The notes under the pieces: model-generated
Seen by the model: the letters and a program-made list of their open reading frames with translations, nothing else
The model's database searches: none
Told to the model about the DNA's origin: nothing
Position numbers and translations under genes: made by a program
Shown: positions 43,741 through 50,221 of the stretch, piece after piece
How positions within the stretch are numbered: position 1 is the first letter of the stretch
How the letters are laid out: every line of letters begins with the position of its first letter
Source of the DNA: a virus
Strand: one strand, 5' to 3'
Length of the DNA: 64,000 nucleotides
Virus record (IMG/VR): IMGVR_UViG_3300025771_000012
Location: 62,001 to 126,000 of that record

Positions 43741-43836
43741 TAAATTTTTAAATACACATGACTTGCAGTCTTTCAAACCCTTGTCCTATGCACAGGAAAG
43801 TAGGTGCATCTACTCTCATGTGTACTTAGAAATTTA
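43741..43836 (-). ncRNA. Structured RNA element closed by a 21-bp stem, unknown
   Basis: The ends 43741-43761 and 43816-43836 are inverted copies over 21 bases with two differences (one G-U, one A-C on the minus-strand RNA). Inside are three further possible hairpins: GTAG/CTAC, CCT..AGG near CCTGTGCATAGG, and GACT-GCA-AGTC. It follows tRNA-Gly and the spacer and precedes tRNA-Pro on the transcript. I cannot match it to a known riboswitch or ncRNA. Confidence 0.45.
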
Positions 43837-44019
43837 TTAGTGTGGGCAGGGTTAGGATCCTGCAACGAGTCACTGGCAAACTTCCTGTCTAACTTGACTC
43901 ATACCTGTCTGCATCCGCTAAGACGAACCGCTAAGTTCCTTCGACATTACCTTATCCCCATTTGCAAGGGATTATTCAGTCACCACAATCCACAGGCCGT
44001 CACCTTGGATTTTTATTTT
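43837..44019 (-). other. tRNA-cluster spacer, no clear gene
   Basis: 183 bases between tRNA-Gly and the 21-bp-stem element. Small hairpins are visible (ATCCC..GGGAT, GAGTCA..TGACTC, GCAGG..CCTGC). Only mini-frames of 4 to 13 codons occur, two of them joined as TAATG. It could be part of a stable RNA or only a processed spacer. Confidence 0.4.
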
Positions 44020-44093
44020 TGGAGCGGATGAGGGGAATCGAACCCCTGTCATTAGCTTGGAAGGCTAAGGTAATACCATTATACGACATCCGC
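44020..44093 (-). tRNA. tRNA-Gly (TCC)
   Basis: 74-nt cloverleaf: acceptor GCGGATG/CATCCGC, D-arm CGTATAATGGTATTACC, anticodon loop CTTCCAA (TCC), T-arm CAGGGGTTCGATTCCCCT, T73 and encoded CCA. Directly adjacent to the stop of the upstream coding gene. Confidence 0.95.
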
Positions 44094-44297
44094 CTAAACT
44101 TCAACATCAACTTTACTAACTGGTTCGACTGTTCTTATCTTTCCAGTTTTATCGTATGTTCTATAAACTTCTTCAACTCTAACAGAGCCTCCAAAATCTT
44201 TATGTGTTACTACAATGTTATGAATTTTATCACCGACATTCAGTTGTCTAACATACTCACTCACAATTCTTACTGGCGATACTGGTGATACTTGCAT
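44094..44297 (-). CDS. Small beta-rich hypothetical protein
   Basis: 67 residues: MQVSPVSPVRIVSEYVRQLN, VGDKIHNIVVTHKDFGGSVR. The ATG overlaps the stop of the 28-residue frame upstream as TAATG. The stop touches tRNA-Gly. Function unknown. Confidence 0.6.
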   Translation of the reverse strand: MQVSPVSPVRIVSEYVRQLNVGDKIHNIVVTHKDFGGSVRVEEVYRTYDKTGKIRTVEPVSKVDVEV

Positions 44298-44383
44298 TAT
44301 AGTAACTCCGAATAAAAAGGACAGTAGGTGTTCGTAACCTTAGCAGTTTGAGGGGTTGCAGGCCGCTTTATTTTCTTATACAT
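44297..44383 (-). CDS. 28-residue lysine-rich peptide, translationally coupled
   Basis: MYKKIKRPATPQTAKVTNTY then CPFYSELL. GGAAGAGG stands at a suitable distance from the ATG. Its start overlaps the stop of a 12-codon frame (MIKQGRTVGRGD, 44383-44421) as TAATG and its stop overlaps the next start as TAATG, a chain that suggests real coupled translation. Too short for a firm call. Confidence 0.4.
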   Translation of the reverse strand: MYKKIKRPATPQTAKVTNTYCPFYSELL

Positions 44384-44543
44384 TAGTCGCCTCTTCCTAC
44401 TGTCCGCCCCTGTTTAATCATGTTGGTTTCTTGTGAGGGATTTCCAACTTCCCACCTGAGTCTTCTATTTAGTGTCGTTTTCAGGCTTAACCGTGTTTTT
44501 ACTCACTCGACAAAATCGAGCGTCCGACTCGCCCGATATTAAT
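44384..44543 (-). other. Leader/spacer between tRNA-Arg and the coupled mini-genes
   Basis: 160 bases of the same transcript as tRNA-Arg. A hairpin CTCGA/TCGAG (44495-44520 region) and a 12-codon frame at 44383-44421 are the only structures I see. No larger gene. Confidence 0.4.
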
Positions 44544-44620
44544 TGGCCTGCCCTGTAGGATTCGAACCTACGACCCACAGCTTAGAAGGCTGTTGCTCTA
44601 TCCAGCTGAGCTAAGGGCAG
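44544..44620 (-). tRNA. tRNA-Arg (TCT)
   Basis: 77-nt cloverleaf: acceptor CTGCCCT/AGGGCAG, D-arm GCTCAGCTGGATAGAGC, anticodon loop CTTCTAA (TCT), T-arm CGTAGGTTCGAATCCTAC, G73 and encoded CCA. It is the first tRNA after a sigma70-type promoter. AGA codons are frequent in this genome's proteins, matching this anticodon. Confidence 0.95.
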
Positions 44621-44655
44621 ATTTCTATGTTTCATAAAATAGTCATACAAGTATT

Positions 44656-44684
44656 AATGTACCATATATGAAACATATTGTCAA
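44656..44684 (-). promoter_or_regulatory. Sigma70-type promoter of the tRNA cluster
   Basis: Minus strand TTGACA (44679-44684), 17-base spacer, TACATT (44656-44661), 36 bases before tRNA-Arg. Confidence 0.72.
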
Positions 44685-44690
44685 TATATT

Positions 44691-44882
44691 TTAATTTTTT
44701 TCCCTTAACTTTATCCATTCTTCATGAATTCTAAGTTGATGCTCAAGTTCATAAACTGTTTCTTCTAATAGAACAACCTTTTTAAAAAGATGTTTAATAA
44801 GTTCTCTATCAGAGATGCCGAACATTTTTGCCTCATCATCGTCAATACGAACATCCGAAACATCAGTTGGAAAATATTTCAT
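44691..44882 (-). CDS. Small helical hypothetical protein
   Basis: 63 residues: MKYFPTDVSDVRIDDDEAKM then FKKVVLLEETVYELEHQLRI, a coiled-coil C-terminus. Shares one base with the stop of the preceding gene. Function unknown. Confidence 0.6.
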   Translation of the reverse strand: MKYFPTDVSDVRIDDDEAKMFGISDRELIKHLFKKVVLLEETVYELEHQLRIHEEWIKLREKN

Positions 44883-45106
44883 TACACACCAAGAATTCTG
44901 GCAACATCATTGTGTCCAGTTTGAATTCTTCCCCCATCACGCAACCAATCTTCTACTTGTCCAAAGTAGAATGCAGCATCTTCTTCTCCACGTTCCTCTA
45001 AAATAACTTTTGCATGTTTACAGAAAGTAGTCAAAGACATTGCATCTATTCTACTACTATCATTCATTGCAGCTGGTTTCCAGTTTCCTCTTCGCTGATT
45101 ACTCAT
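44882..45106 (-). CDS. Small hypothetical protein
   Basis: 74 residues: MSNQRRGNWKPAAMNDSSRI, HAKVILEERGEEDAAFYFGQ, VEDWLRDGGRIQTG. Mostly helical. Coupled to both neighbours by short overlaps. No family recognised. Confidence 0.62.
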   Translation of the reverse strand: MSNQRRGNWKPAAMNDSSRIDAMSLTTFCKHAKVILEERGEEDAAFYFGQVEDWLRDGGRIQTGHNDVARILGV

Positions 45107-45366
45107 TTTCTACTCCCAATTATTTTGAGTTTCATATCATCACTTCTAACGAAGGCATTTAAAACAAATCGTCCAGTCTCATTAACTGCATAAATCAATA
45201 CACTGCGGAAACTATTTTCTTTATGAATTTCATATGCCATTTTTATGGCATCTTCAAAAGTTTTTGTTTCCCCGACTTGTTTTGTTGAGGTTTGAGGTTT
45301 AAATGCTATAATACTATAACTTACTGCATTTAATCTAATATCTTCCTCATACTCATCCAAGTCCAT
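45103..45366 (-). CDS. Small hypothetical protein
   Basis: 87 residues, mixed alpha/beta: SIIAFKPQTSTKQVGETKTF, EDAIKMAYEIHKENSFRSVL and IYAVNETGRFVLNAFV. It follows the gene at 45367 with no gap and overlaps the next start by 4 bases. Function unknown. Confidence 0.62.
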   Translation of the reverse strand: MDLDEYEEDIRLNAVSYSIIAFKPQTSTKQVGETKTFEDAIKMAYEIHKENSFRSVLIYAVNETGRFVLNAFVRSDDMKLKIIGSRK

Positions 45367-45570
45367 CTAAATTCCTTTCTTGAAGAAATTTAAATTGGCA
45401 AAATACATGTGTTCGTATCTATTCCACTCTTCATCAAAAATTGTTTCCAACTTTTCTTTAGAAAACTTTTCATACGCAGACTCAAAAAACTGTTTCTTGG
45501 CAGAATCATAATCTAACCCAACAGAATAAAGTTTACCTATATTATTTTTTACTTCAGATATTTGTGACAT
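45367..45570 (-). CDS. Small helical hypothetical protein
   Basis: 67 residues: MSQISEVKNNIGKLYSVGLD, YDSAKKQFFESAYEKFSKEK, LETIFDEEWNRYEHM. Overlaps the end of the upstream gene by 17 bases. Function unknown. Confidence 0.6.
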   Translation of the reverse strand: MSQISEVKNNIGKLYSVGLDYDSAKKQFFESAYEKFSKEKLETIFDEEWNRYEHMYFANLNFFKKGI

Positions 45571-45871
45571 TGTAACTCTCCATCAAATTGGCTTGAACAG
45601 GGATTTCTTTTGTAATAGTATGAAGTTTTTTTATGATCGTATCAACTTCATCTTCTGTCAAGTATCCCTTAATATCATCTTCAATAATGCCAGGCAAATT
45701 TGCAAATTCTCCATTGATGAATACGGCGATCTCATAGGGAGCATTTTTCGAACCATATGCACCTTCACCACTAATAACACTCAATTGATGATGCTCACCA
45801 AAGGATAATAATGACTGAAAACCGCCAGGCATGTAATCCTTTTCAATCATTTCAAAATTTGCAAGTTTCAT
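45554..45871 (-). CDS. Hypothetical protein
   Basis: Start set at 45871 (MKLANFEMIEKDYMPGGFQS). The longer frame to 45943 runs through what was the upstream gene before its frameshift, so its first 24 residues are not real. 105 residues, with VISGEGAYGSKNAPYEIAVF and LTEDEVDTIIKKLHTI. The unshifted upstream gene would end two bases before this ATG. Function unknown. Confidence 0.65.
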   Translation of the reverse strand: MKLANFEMIEKDYMPGGFQSLLSFGEHHQLSVISGEGAYGSKNAPYEIAVFINGEFANLPGIIEDDIKGYLTEDEVDTIIKKLHTITKEIPVQANLMESYNVTNI

Positions 45872-45872
45872 T

Positions 45873-46090
45873 TTAAATAGTCCACTTCCTTTGTTCTTCA
45901 AAAGCGATTTGTGCCGCTTGATAGTAATCACGATCTTCATCATTCATGTGACTGAAGTAAAGTCCAAGTAAAGTCCAACTTTATCCAGTTCAATCATAAA
46001 CTCTTCTGGCGACTCAATATGTCGCTGACTTTCTAAACTCTCTTGTACAGTATCCATAAGAGTTTTTATTTTTTCTTGTATTTTCGACAT
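45873..46090 (-). pseudogene. Small gene broken by an 11-bp duplication
   Basis: From the ATG at 46090 it reads MSKIQEKIKTLMDTVQESLE to DKVGLY and then runs out of frame to an early TGA after about 48 residues. Removing one 11-base copy (45955-45976) lets it continue as FSHMNDEDRDYYQAAQIAFE and end at 45873, 68 residues in total. The restored end meets the next gene's start as expected for an operon. Confidence 0.75.
45955..45976. repeat. 11-bp perfect tandem duplication, frame-breaking
   Basis: AAGTAAAGTCC occurs twice in a row. It shifts the frame of the 68-residue gene at 45873-46090. Confidence 0.9.
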
Positions 46091-46147
46091 TTAGAACTCC
46101 TTAACTATAATACTTAGTCGAAAAAACCAAAAATGTAAAGTAACATT

Positions 46148-46288
46148 CTACATTTCTCCAATTTCAAGTGACCAATATTTACCATCAGACTTAAGTTTTG
46201 CAACAACATCTAATGCCTGTTCTTCCGTTAGAGCTTCCCAACGGAATTTTTCTTCACTGAATCTTTCTTTCACTTCAACAAAAAACAT
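46148..46288 (-). CDS. 46-residue hypothetical protein
   Basis: MFFVEVKERFSEEKFRWEAL, TEEQALDVVAKLKSDGKYWS, LEIGEM. AGGAG lies upstream of the ATG, which overlaps the previous gene's stop region by 14 bases. The pattern of strands and one helix looks like a small folded domain. Function unknown. Confidence 0.6.
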   Translation of the reverse strand: MFFVEVKERFSEEKFRWEALTEEQALDVVAKLKSDGKYWSLEIGEM

Positions 46289-46523
46289 CTAAGTACTCCT
46301 GATTACTAGTTTCCAAAACTACGATGTGTCCAAAATTCTCTTCAAACACTTTAAGGAGATTGAGATAATCTCCAGATTTCATATCTTGTATGATGGACTC
46401 CGAATCTACACCACATATAGAGGCAAGTTTTTCAGCGATTCCAAAAAGAACAAATGCGTTCCCTTGGGGCCCGTCCAAATCGATATGAATTTTTTCATTG
46501 TATTTTTTTGAACGAACAGCCAT
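46275..46523 (-). CDS. Small conserved-type hypothetical protein
   Basis: 82 residues: KIHIDLDGPQGNAFVLFGIA, EKLASICGVDSESIIQDMKS and VFEENFGHIVVLETSNQEYL. Acidic, alpha/beta. Starts 4 bases after the LPD-like gene. Function unknown. Confidence 0.65.
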   Translation of the reverse strand: MAVRSKKYNEKIHIDLDGPQGNAFVLFGIAEKLASICGVDSESIIQDMKSGDYLNLLKVFEENFGHIVVLETSNQEYLDVFC

Positions 46524-46526
46524 GAA

Positions 46527-46955
46527 TTACACTCCTGTGAATTCGTAAGGTTTGTCCCACTTACCTACATTGATGTCCAAGTAATACGCAGTATCGAAAT
46601 AATCAATCATCGCATCACTATTGTCATACCACTTAGGGCCATCTTTAGAGAAAGCACCTTTCATAGCGGCAACCAACTCCTCAAAGAATTGAGAAGCTTC
46701 GCCGTACTGATCTGGGTGGTAGGGATTTGCTTGGAAGTAACCTTCGTTGGCGTAGTAGGGCATGTTCCTGCGTTCTGATATCTCTTTGTTTTTTGCATTG
46801 GCGATACCAATTAGATCAAGAACACCACTCTTAATGTTTACTACCAAAGAAGAATGATTGTGAACACCAATCGTTCCCTTGAATCCGTACTTCTTAAGTA
46901 CAGATTTGATCGCAGGAGCGAGTGATTTTTTCATTTCTTGGGAAACATATGCCAT
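46527..46955 (-). CDS. LPD29-like conserved phage protein
   Basis: 142 residues. MAYVSQEMKKSLAPAIKSVL, KKYGFKGTIGVHNHSSLVVN and SDAMIDYFDTAYYLDINVGK match a family often described as large-polyvalent-protein-associated domain 29 and found in many phages and mobile elements. Function unknown. Driven by the promoter at 46997-47025. Confidence 0.72.
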   Translation of the reverse strand: MAYVSQEMKKSLAPAIKSVLKKYGFKGTIGVHNHSSLVVNIKSGVLDLIGIANAKNKEISERRNMPYYANEGYFQANPYHPDQYGEASQFFEELVAAMKGAFSKDGPKWYDNSDAMIDYFDTAYYLDINVGKWDKPYEFTGV

Positions 46956-46996
46956 AATTTAGAACCTCATCAGTTATTTCATCATCTTACATATAT

Positions 46997-47025
46997 AATA
47001 TAATACTTTTTAGGGCGAATGTCAA
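46997..47025 (-). promoter_or_regulatory. Sigma70-type promoter
   Basis: Minus strand TTGACA (47020-47025), 17-base spacer, TATATT (46997-47002), upstream of the LPD29-like gene. Its -35 overlaps the end of the preceding gene. Confidence 0.8.
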
Positions 47026-47207
47026 GCCCTAAAGAAGAATTTTTTACATATTTCGTCAATTTTTTCCTTGCCCAATTCCCATTCGTAGAGATAACTCTCT
47101 AATTTTCTATAACAATATGCATCCGATTGAATATCAAACGGTTCTGCATCCTTTTTTTCGACTTGGTACATGGTTCTGAGGGCGGGAATCCAGCTACAAT
47201 CGTACAT
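47022..47207 (-). CDS. C-terminal fragment of a gene split by a 58-bp duplication
   Basis: 61 residues. The opening (MYDCSWIPALRTMYQVEKKD) repeats the end of the upstream frame and continues to AEPFDIQSDAYCYRKLESYL. After removal of one 58-base copy both frames join into one 115-residue protein, so this is not a separate gene. Confidence 0.75.
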   Translation of the reverse strand: MYDCSWIPALRTMYQVEKKDAEPFDIQSDAYCYRKLESYLYEWELGKEKIDEICKKFFFRA

Positions 47208-47262
47208 CCTTTTTTTCGACTTGGTACATGGTTCTGAGGGCGGGAATCCAGCTACAATCGTA
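47147..47262. repeat. 58-bp perfect tandem duplication, frame-breaking
   Basis: Copies start at 47147 and 47205 and are identical, including a run of seven T. 406 coding bases minus 58 equals 116 codons. Confidence 0.95.
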
Positions 47263-47427
47263 AATCATCATAGCCTGTTTTAGTGCAGATTTGAAGGCAC
47301 TAAGTTTTTCTGTATAATATTCTTCATAATACGCTTCGATGTCGGGTTCTGGATAATCTGGCTCTTCCCAAAGTCCATCTTCCATCAAACCAACAACATA
47401 ATTACCCATCTTCGACATGTCTTTCAC
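47194..47427 (-). CDS. N-terminal part of a 115-residue protein, split by duplication
   Basis: 77 residues: MKDMSKMGNYVVGLMEDGLW, EEPDYPEPDIEAYYEEYYTE, KLSAFKSALKQAMM. Ends out of frame in KKDVRL. In the intact form it continues as KKDAEPFDIQSDAYCYRKLE. Acidic, helical; family not recognised. Own promoter at 47451-47479. Confidence 0.7.
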   Translation of the reverse strand: MKDMSKMGNYVVGLMEDGLWEEPDYPEPDIEAYYEEYYTEKLSAFKSALKQAMMIYDCSWIPALRTMYQVEKKDVRL

Positions 47428-47450
47428 CTCTTTTGTTCACTATACTTTAC

Positions 47451-47479
47451 ATAATACAGTAATATTATGATAAAGTCAA
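47451..47479 (-). promoter_or_regulatory. Sigma70-type promoter
   Basis: Minus strand TTGACT (47474-47479), 17-base spacer, TATTAT (47451-47456). Confidence 0.72.
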
Positions 47480-47495
47480 GAATATTTTACATTTT

Positions 47496-47705
47496 TTAGT
47501 AGTCTGTTAGGTATTTTGTCCAGTATTCACTCCAAAGGTCTGCGATAAATTCATCAATTTCTTCTTGACTCCAGTGCTCAACGAGTTTTTTTGATTTCAA
47601 ACACTCATTTTTTACCTGTTCCAAACTTTCAGACTCCTGTACGGCCTGAATTACAATCTCTTCAAACACTTCTTCCTGCTGGCATTGTTGTTCAGCCAAA
47701 TGCAT
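47496..47705 (-). CDS. Small acidic hypothetical protein
   Basis: 69 residues: MHLAEQQCQQEEVFEEIVIQ, AVQESESLEQVKNECLKSKK, WSQEEIDEFIADLWSEYWTK. Acidic and helical. Four bases after the metallopeptidase gene, so co-expressed. Function unknown. Confidence 0.62.
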   Translation of the reverse strand: MHLAEQQCQQEEVFEEIVIQAVQESESLEQVKNECLKSKKLVEHWSQEEIDEFIADLWSEYWTKYLTDY

Positions 47706-47709
47706 TCGG

Positions 47710-48162
47710 TTAAACTCCTAAGAATTTCCATCCGTGAGTAGTGATAAATGATTCAGATAAGTCTTTTTCTAATGAAAACGCTTCAATTTCCCATGGACGT
47801 TCTTCATATTTAGTTTCTGAGGGGATTTGGCCACCCTTCCACAACTGATGCTTGACTGAATGTTGTACTAATTCTTTACGAACATACTGTTTTACATGAA
47901 CCATCTCATGTAAAATTGTTTCAACAAAGTCTTTTGCAGATAATTTGGAATCAACACGGACAATATACCAACGATCCTCATCGTCAATACAATCGCCCCA
48001 GATACCTTCTTTACCATTTAAGTCTGGAATGAGTTCAACTTCGACAACAACGTTTCTGTGGCGAGGAAATAAAATACTTTTAGCAAAAGTTACCGCTAAC
48101 TCTGCCAGTTTTCTTTTATTTTTAGTGGAACCTTTGACATAGAGTTCTTCAAAATCTACCAT
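47710..48162 (-). CDS. SprT-like zinc metallopeptidase, paralogue 1
   Basis: 150 residues. ILHEMVHVKQYVRKELV holds the HExxH zinc motif (HEMVH), and EERPWEIEAFSLEKDL the downstream Glu region. SprT/WLM-type proteases can act on DNA-bound proteins, but small phage members have no proven role. A second gene at 53667-54062 has the same layout with HEMVHAKQFIKKELV and ETQPWEISAYAQEEKLF. Confidence 0.75.
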   Translation of the reverse strand: MVDFEELYVKGSTKNKRKLAELAVTFAKSILFPRHRNVVVEVELIPDLNGKEGIWGDCIDDEDRWYIVRVDSKLSAKDFVETILHEMVHVKQYVRKELVQHSVKHQLWKGGQIPSETKYEERPWEIEAFSLEKDLSESFITTHGWKFLGV

Positions 48163-48191
48163 AACAACCTCTAACTGTTCCCTATACTATT

Positions 48192-48220
48192 AATATAAGT
48201 ACTCTACATACAAATGTCAA
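48192..48220 (-). promoter_or_regulatory. Sigma70-type promoter for the metallopeptidase gene
   Basis: Minus strand TTGACA (48215-48220), 17-base spacer, TATATT (48192-48197). Confidence 0.8.
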
Positions 48221-48228
48221 GCTCTAAT

Positions 48229-48444
48229 TTAAATATTTTTTATTTTTTTATCAGGTTTTTTTGTCAATTCTTTAACTATTTTATGAAACTCGACTGAATC
48301 TTCTGGAATTACTTTTTCCACTGTGTTTAATAAGACAGTTGCGCCCATACAGAAACCTTCATAGTGTGCCTTTTTCCAAGTTCTGCTGATTGCAATTACA
48401 AAGAATAACCCGATGGTGATTATCATCCACCATTCTAGGTACAT
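48229..48444 (-). CDS. Membrane-anchored small protein
   Basis: 71 residues. One span (MIITIGLFFVIAISRTW) near the N-terminus, then a soluble tail with VEKVIPEDSVEFHKIVKELT. Unknown family. Confidence 0.62.
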   Translation of the reverse strand: MYLEWWMIITIGLFFVIAISRTWKKAHYEGFCMGATVLLNTVEKVIPEDSVEFHKIVKELTKKPDKKIKNI

Positions 48445-48456
48445 ATATTATCCTTT

Positions 48457-48657
48457 TTAATTATATTTACTAAAGTAATCATTTATGAAGGAAGGAATTC
48501 CTTCTAAAACAAAATCTTCTTTAGTTTCTTGATATGCCTTTACCTTTAAACCAATCTGTGTCAGTATCCATTCAAGATGTTCTACACGTTCTTTATTTTC
48601 ATTCCGTCTATAAGGTAGAGGTGGGTCACTAAACAAATCTAGTTGTACTTCATGCAT
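48457..48657 (-). CDS. Small protein with an N-terminal clamp-binding-like motif (QLDLF)
   Basis: Start at 48657 (MHEVQLDLFSDPPLPYRRNE); GGAG of the upstream ATGGAGAATATT is the ribosome-binding site. 66 residues. VQLDLF matches the bacterial sliding-clamp (DnaN) binding consensus QLxLF. The rest is helical (HLEWILTQIGLKVKAYQETK). A clamp-binding or clamp-hijacking role is an inference from this motif alone. Confidence 0.6.
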   Translation of the reverse strand: MHEVQLDLFSDPPLPYRRNENKERVEHLEWILTQIGLKVKAYQETKEDFVLEGIPSFINDYFSKYN

Positions 48658-48684
48658 AATATTCTCCATTTTATTTATTATTTT

Positions 48685-48888
48685 TTAAGAATATGCCTTC
48701 TCCAGAACCCAAGTCATTGCAGATTCCCAACCATCTCTCCATGCCTGTTTTCGAAAATCATCATCCACCCAAGGGCAATTTTCAAATCCAAGGCCTTCAC
48801 GGCATGCTAGTGCGCCTTGTTGAAATGCTTCTCTATATTTCACAATAGTTCTTTTATTATGAAATAAACTTTTTTCTAACTTTTCCAT
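48685..48888 (-). CDS. RMF/CrpP-like small protein
   Basis: Start at 48888 (MEKLEKSLFHNKRTIVKYRE). 67 residues. AFQQGALACREGLGFENCPW and AWRDGWESAMTWV carry the G-x-x-A-R-x-G, CPW and W-x-x-GW pattern of the ribosome-modulation-factor/CrpP family. In bacteria RMF pairs 100S ribosomes; phage members are undescribed as to function. Starts inside the last codons of the preceding gene. Confidence 0.62.
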   Translation of the reverse strand: MEKLEKSLFHNKRTIVKYREAFQQGALACREGLGFENCPWVDDDFRKQAWRDGWESAMTWVLEKAYS

Positions 48889-49067
48889 GATGAAAGTTTC
48901 GATAAATTTACAACGACTCCAGTATTCCACTTTTTAGCTTCAATAAGAGCATCTTCTTTAGTGTTAAATGTTAGAAAGGGAGAGTCTGACTTCCAACCAT
49001 TCCCTTCTCTAACATATTCATATTCGCCCTCATCGATTTCGATTTGGACTCCATATACTATATCCAT
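48876..49067 (-). CDS. Small hypothetical protein
   Basis: 63 residues: MDIVYGVQIEIDEGEYEYVR, EDALIEAKKWNTGVVVNLSK. A small beta-beta-alpha-beta type. Overlaps the next start. Function unknown. Confidence 0.6.
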   Translation of the reverse strand: MDIVYGVQIEIDEGEYEYVREGNGWKSDSPFLTFNTKEDALIEAKKWNTGVVVNLSKLSSWKS

Positions 49068-49088
49068 ATTTAGTTCCTTTCCTAAACA

Positions 49089-49292
49089 CTAATCTCCAAA
49101 ATGATTCCATTTCAAGAGTTCTATATTGTCCTCATCGTCTTTACGAAAACGCAAGTATCCTTTGTCGATGAGTTGATCTAAAGTGTTTTCGATTGCTGCA
49201 ACATCACTTTCTTCTTTGTTTCCACGGCCCCAAATGAAACCAAACACAGTAAAAATGAATGCAGTGATTAACAACCAAGCTTCTATTGACAT
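49089..49292 (-). CDS. Membrane-anchored hypothetical protein
   Basis: 67 residues. N-terminal span (AWLLITAFIFTVFGFIWG), then an acidic soluble part with TLDQLIDKGYLRFRKDDEDN, resembling a small winged-helix-like tail. Function unknown. Confidence 0.62.
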   Translation of the reverse strand: MSIEAWLLITAFIFTVFGFIWGRGNKEESDVAAIENTLDQLIDKGYLRFRKDDEDNIELLKWNHFGD

Positions 49293-49322
49293 TTTTTGTC
49301 TCCTTTAAGATTTCGATATAAT

Positions 49323-49487
49323 CTAGTATTCTTCATCCGCAAGAGCATTAAGTTTGGGAAGTGCCCAAAACATTAGAGTCAATCCAAGAAGTGAACCGAG
49401 AATTGCTTCCGTAAAGGTCGCAGTATCCTGTTCAAGTCCACCAACAGAACCAAAAACTAACAACATTCCAATCATAAAGCGAATCAT
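49323..49487 (-). CDS. 54-residue two-span membrane protein
   Basis: MIRFMIGMLLVFGSVGGLEQ, DTATFTEAILGSLLGLTLMF, WALPKLNALADEEY. Two hydrophobic segments. Similar short membrane proteins occur in cyanophages and other marine T4-like phages, to my knowledge without a function. Confidence 0.65.
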   Translation of the reverse strand: MIRFMIGMLLVFGSVGGLEQDTATFTEAILGSLLGLTLMFWALPKLNALADEEY

Positions 49488-49510
49488 AATTTAATCCTTT
49501 CGTTATTTCA

Positions 49511-49789
49511 CTATATTGCATACTCTGTATTCTTTTTGAGTTGCCATTTTTCCAGCACAGGCAGTCCGTATTCATCTTCGTCTACGCAGATGTAGGCTAC
49601 AGTCTTCTTGACTATTGCATAACGATAACCAGTCATACCGCATACGTCTTTGCCACCTACCCAAACCTTGTGCGGAAAGTCTTCGCAGAAGTTGAACGGA
49701 TCATCGTTGAGTGAATATTCAAAGTAATTACCCACTTCCTTCTCTACGAAGCAACCTATTGGATCTTTGGTGTAGGTGTAATATGCCAT
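49511..49789 (-). CDS. Hypothetical protein
   Basis: 92 residues: MAYYTYTKDPIGCFVEKEVG, DFPHKVWVGGKDVCGMTGYR, YAIVKKTVAYICVDEDEYGL. Acidic, beta-rich. Driven by the perfect promoter 49822-49850. No family recognised. Confidence 0.65.
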   Translation of the reverse strand: MAYYTYTKDPIGCFVEKEVGNYFEYSLNDDPFNFCEDFPHKVWVGGKDVCGMTGYRYAIVKKTVAYICVDEDEYGLPVLEKWQLKKNTEYAI

Positions 49790-49821
49790 GTACTGTGTCC
49801 TTTTGCCTAACTGTTACATAC

Positions 49822-49850
49822 ATTATACGATCTAATTAGAAGTTTGTCAA
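49822..49850 (-). promoter_or_regulatory. Perfect sigma70-type promoter
   Basis: Minus strand TTGACA (49845-49850), 17-base spacer, TATAAT (49822-49827). Confidence 0.88.
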
Positions 49851-49855
49851 GCACT

Positions 49856-50107
49856 TTAACCCCAATCTTTGAAGTTTCCGTCTTCTTCGTTATCGTCATA
49901 TCCTGCTTTGTAGGCCATGATTTCTTCGGGCGTCATATTCTCAATCGTTACAGCATTCGATTGATAAGTAGCTCCTACAAAGTAATGAGGCTGAAACCCT
50001 CTTCGATAATAACTATCCGCACTTCCTCTATCATAAGGGCCTCCATGACGTTCATCATACTTACATTCACTCTGTTGTTCTTGAGCTAGTTTATTCCACC
50101 ATCCCAT
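49856..50107 (-). CDS. Conserved phage protein with HGGPYDRGSADSYYRR motif
   Basis: 83 residues. The motif HGGPYDRGSADSYYRRGFQP followed by HYFVGATYQSNAVTIENMTP and EIMAYKAGYDDNE is widespread in large phages. It is short and hydrophilic with many aromatic residues; function unknown. A late promoter lies about 70 bases upstream. Confidence 0.7.
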   Translation of the reverse strand: MGWWNKLAQEQQSECKYDERHGGPYDRGSADSYYRRGFQPHYFVGATYQSNAVTIENMTPEEIMAYKAGYDDNEEDGNFKDWG

Positions 50108-50177
50108 TTCACATTTCCTTTCATATTATATTAAAGACTTTGACCAGACCGATTTGACCAATTTTTTGACTCGTTTC

Positions 50178-50185
50178 TATTTATA
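50178..50185 (-). promoter_or_regulatory. T4-type late promoter
   Basis: TATAAATA on the minus strand in the divergent gap before 49856-50107. Confidence 0.6.
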
Positions 50186-50221
50186 CATATTACTATAGAA
50201 TAACTCAGGAGTCAATAGAAA

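Noticed and set aside
43741-44019. Known riboswitch such as a glutamine (glnA) or SAM type
   Set aside because: I could not find the conserved core bases of those classes; only generic hairpins are present.
47022-47427. Two separate overlapping genes with a shared peptide
   Set aside because: The shared peptide comes from an exact 58-bp tandem repeat; one copy removed gives a single 115-residue gene.
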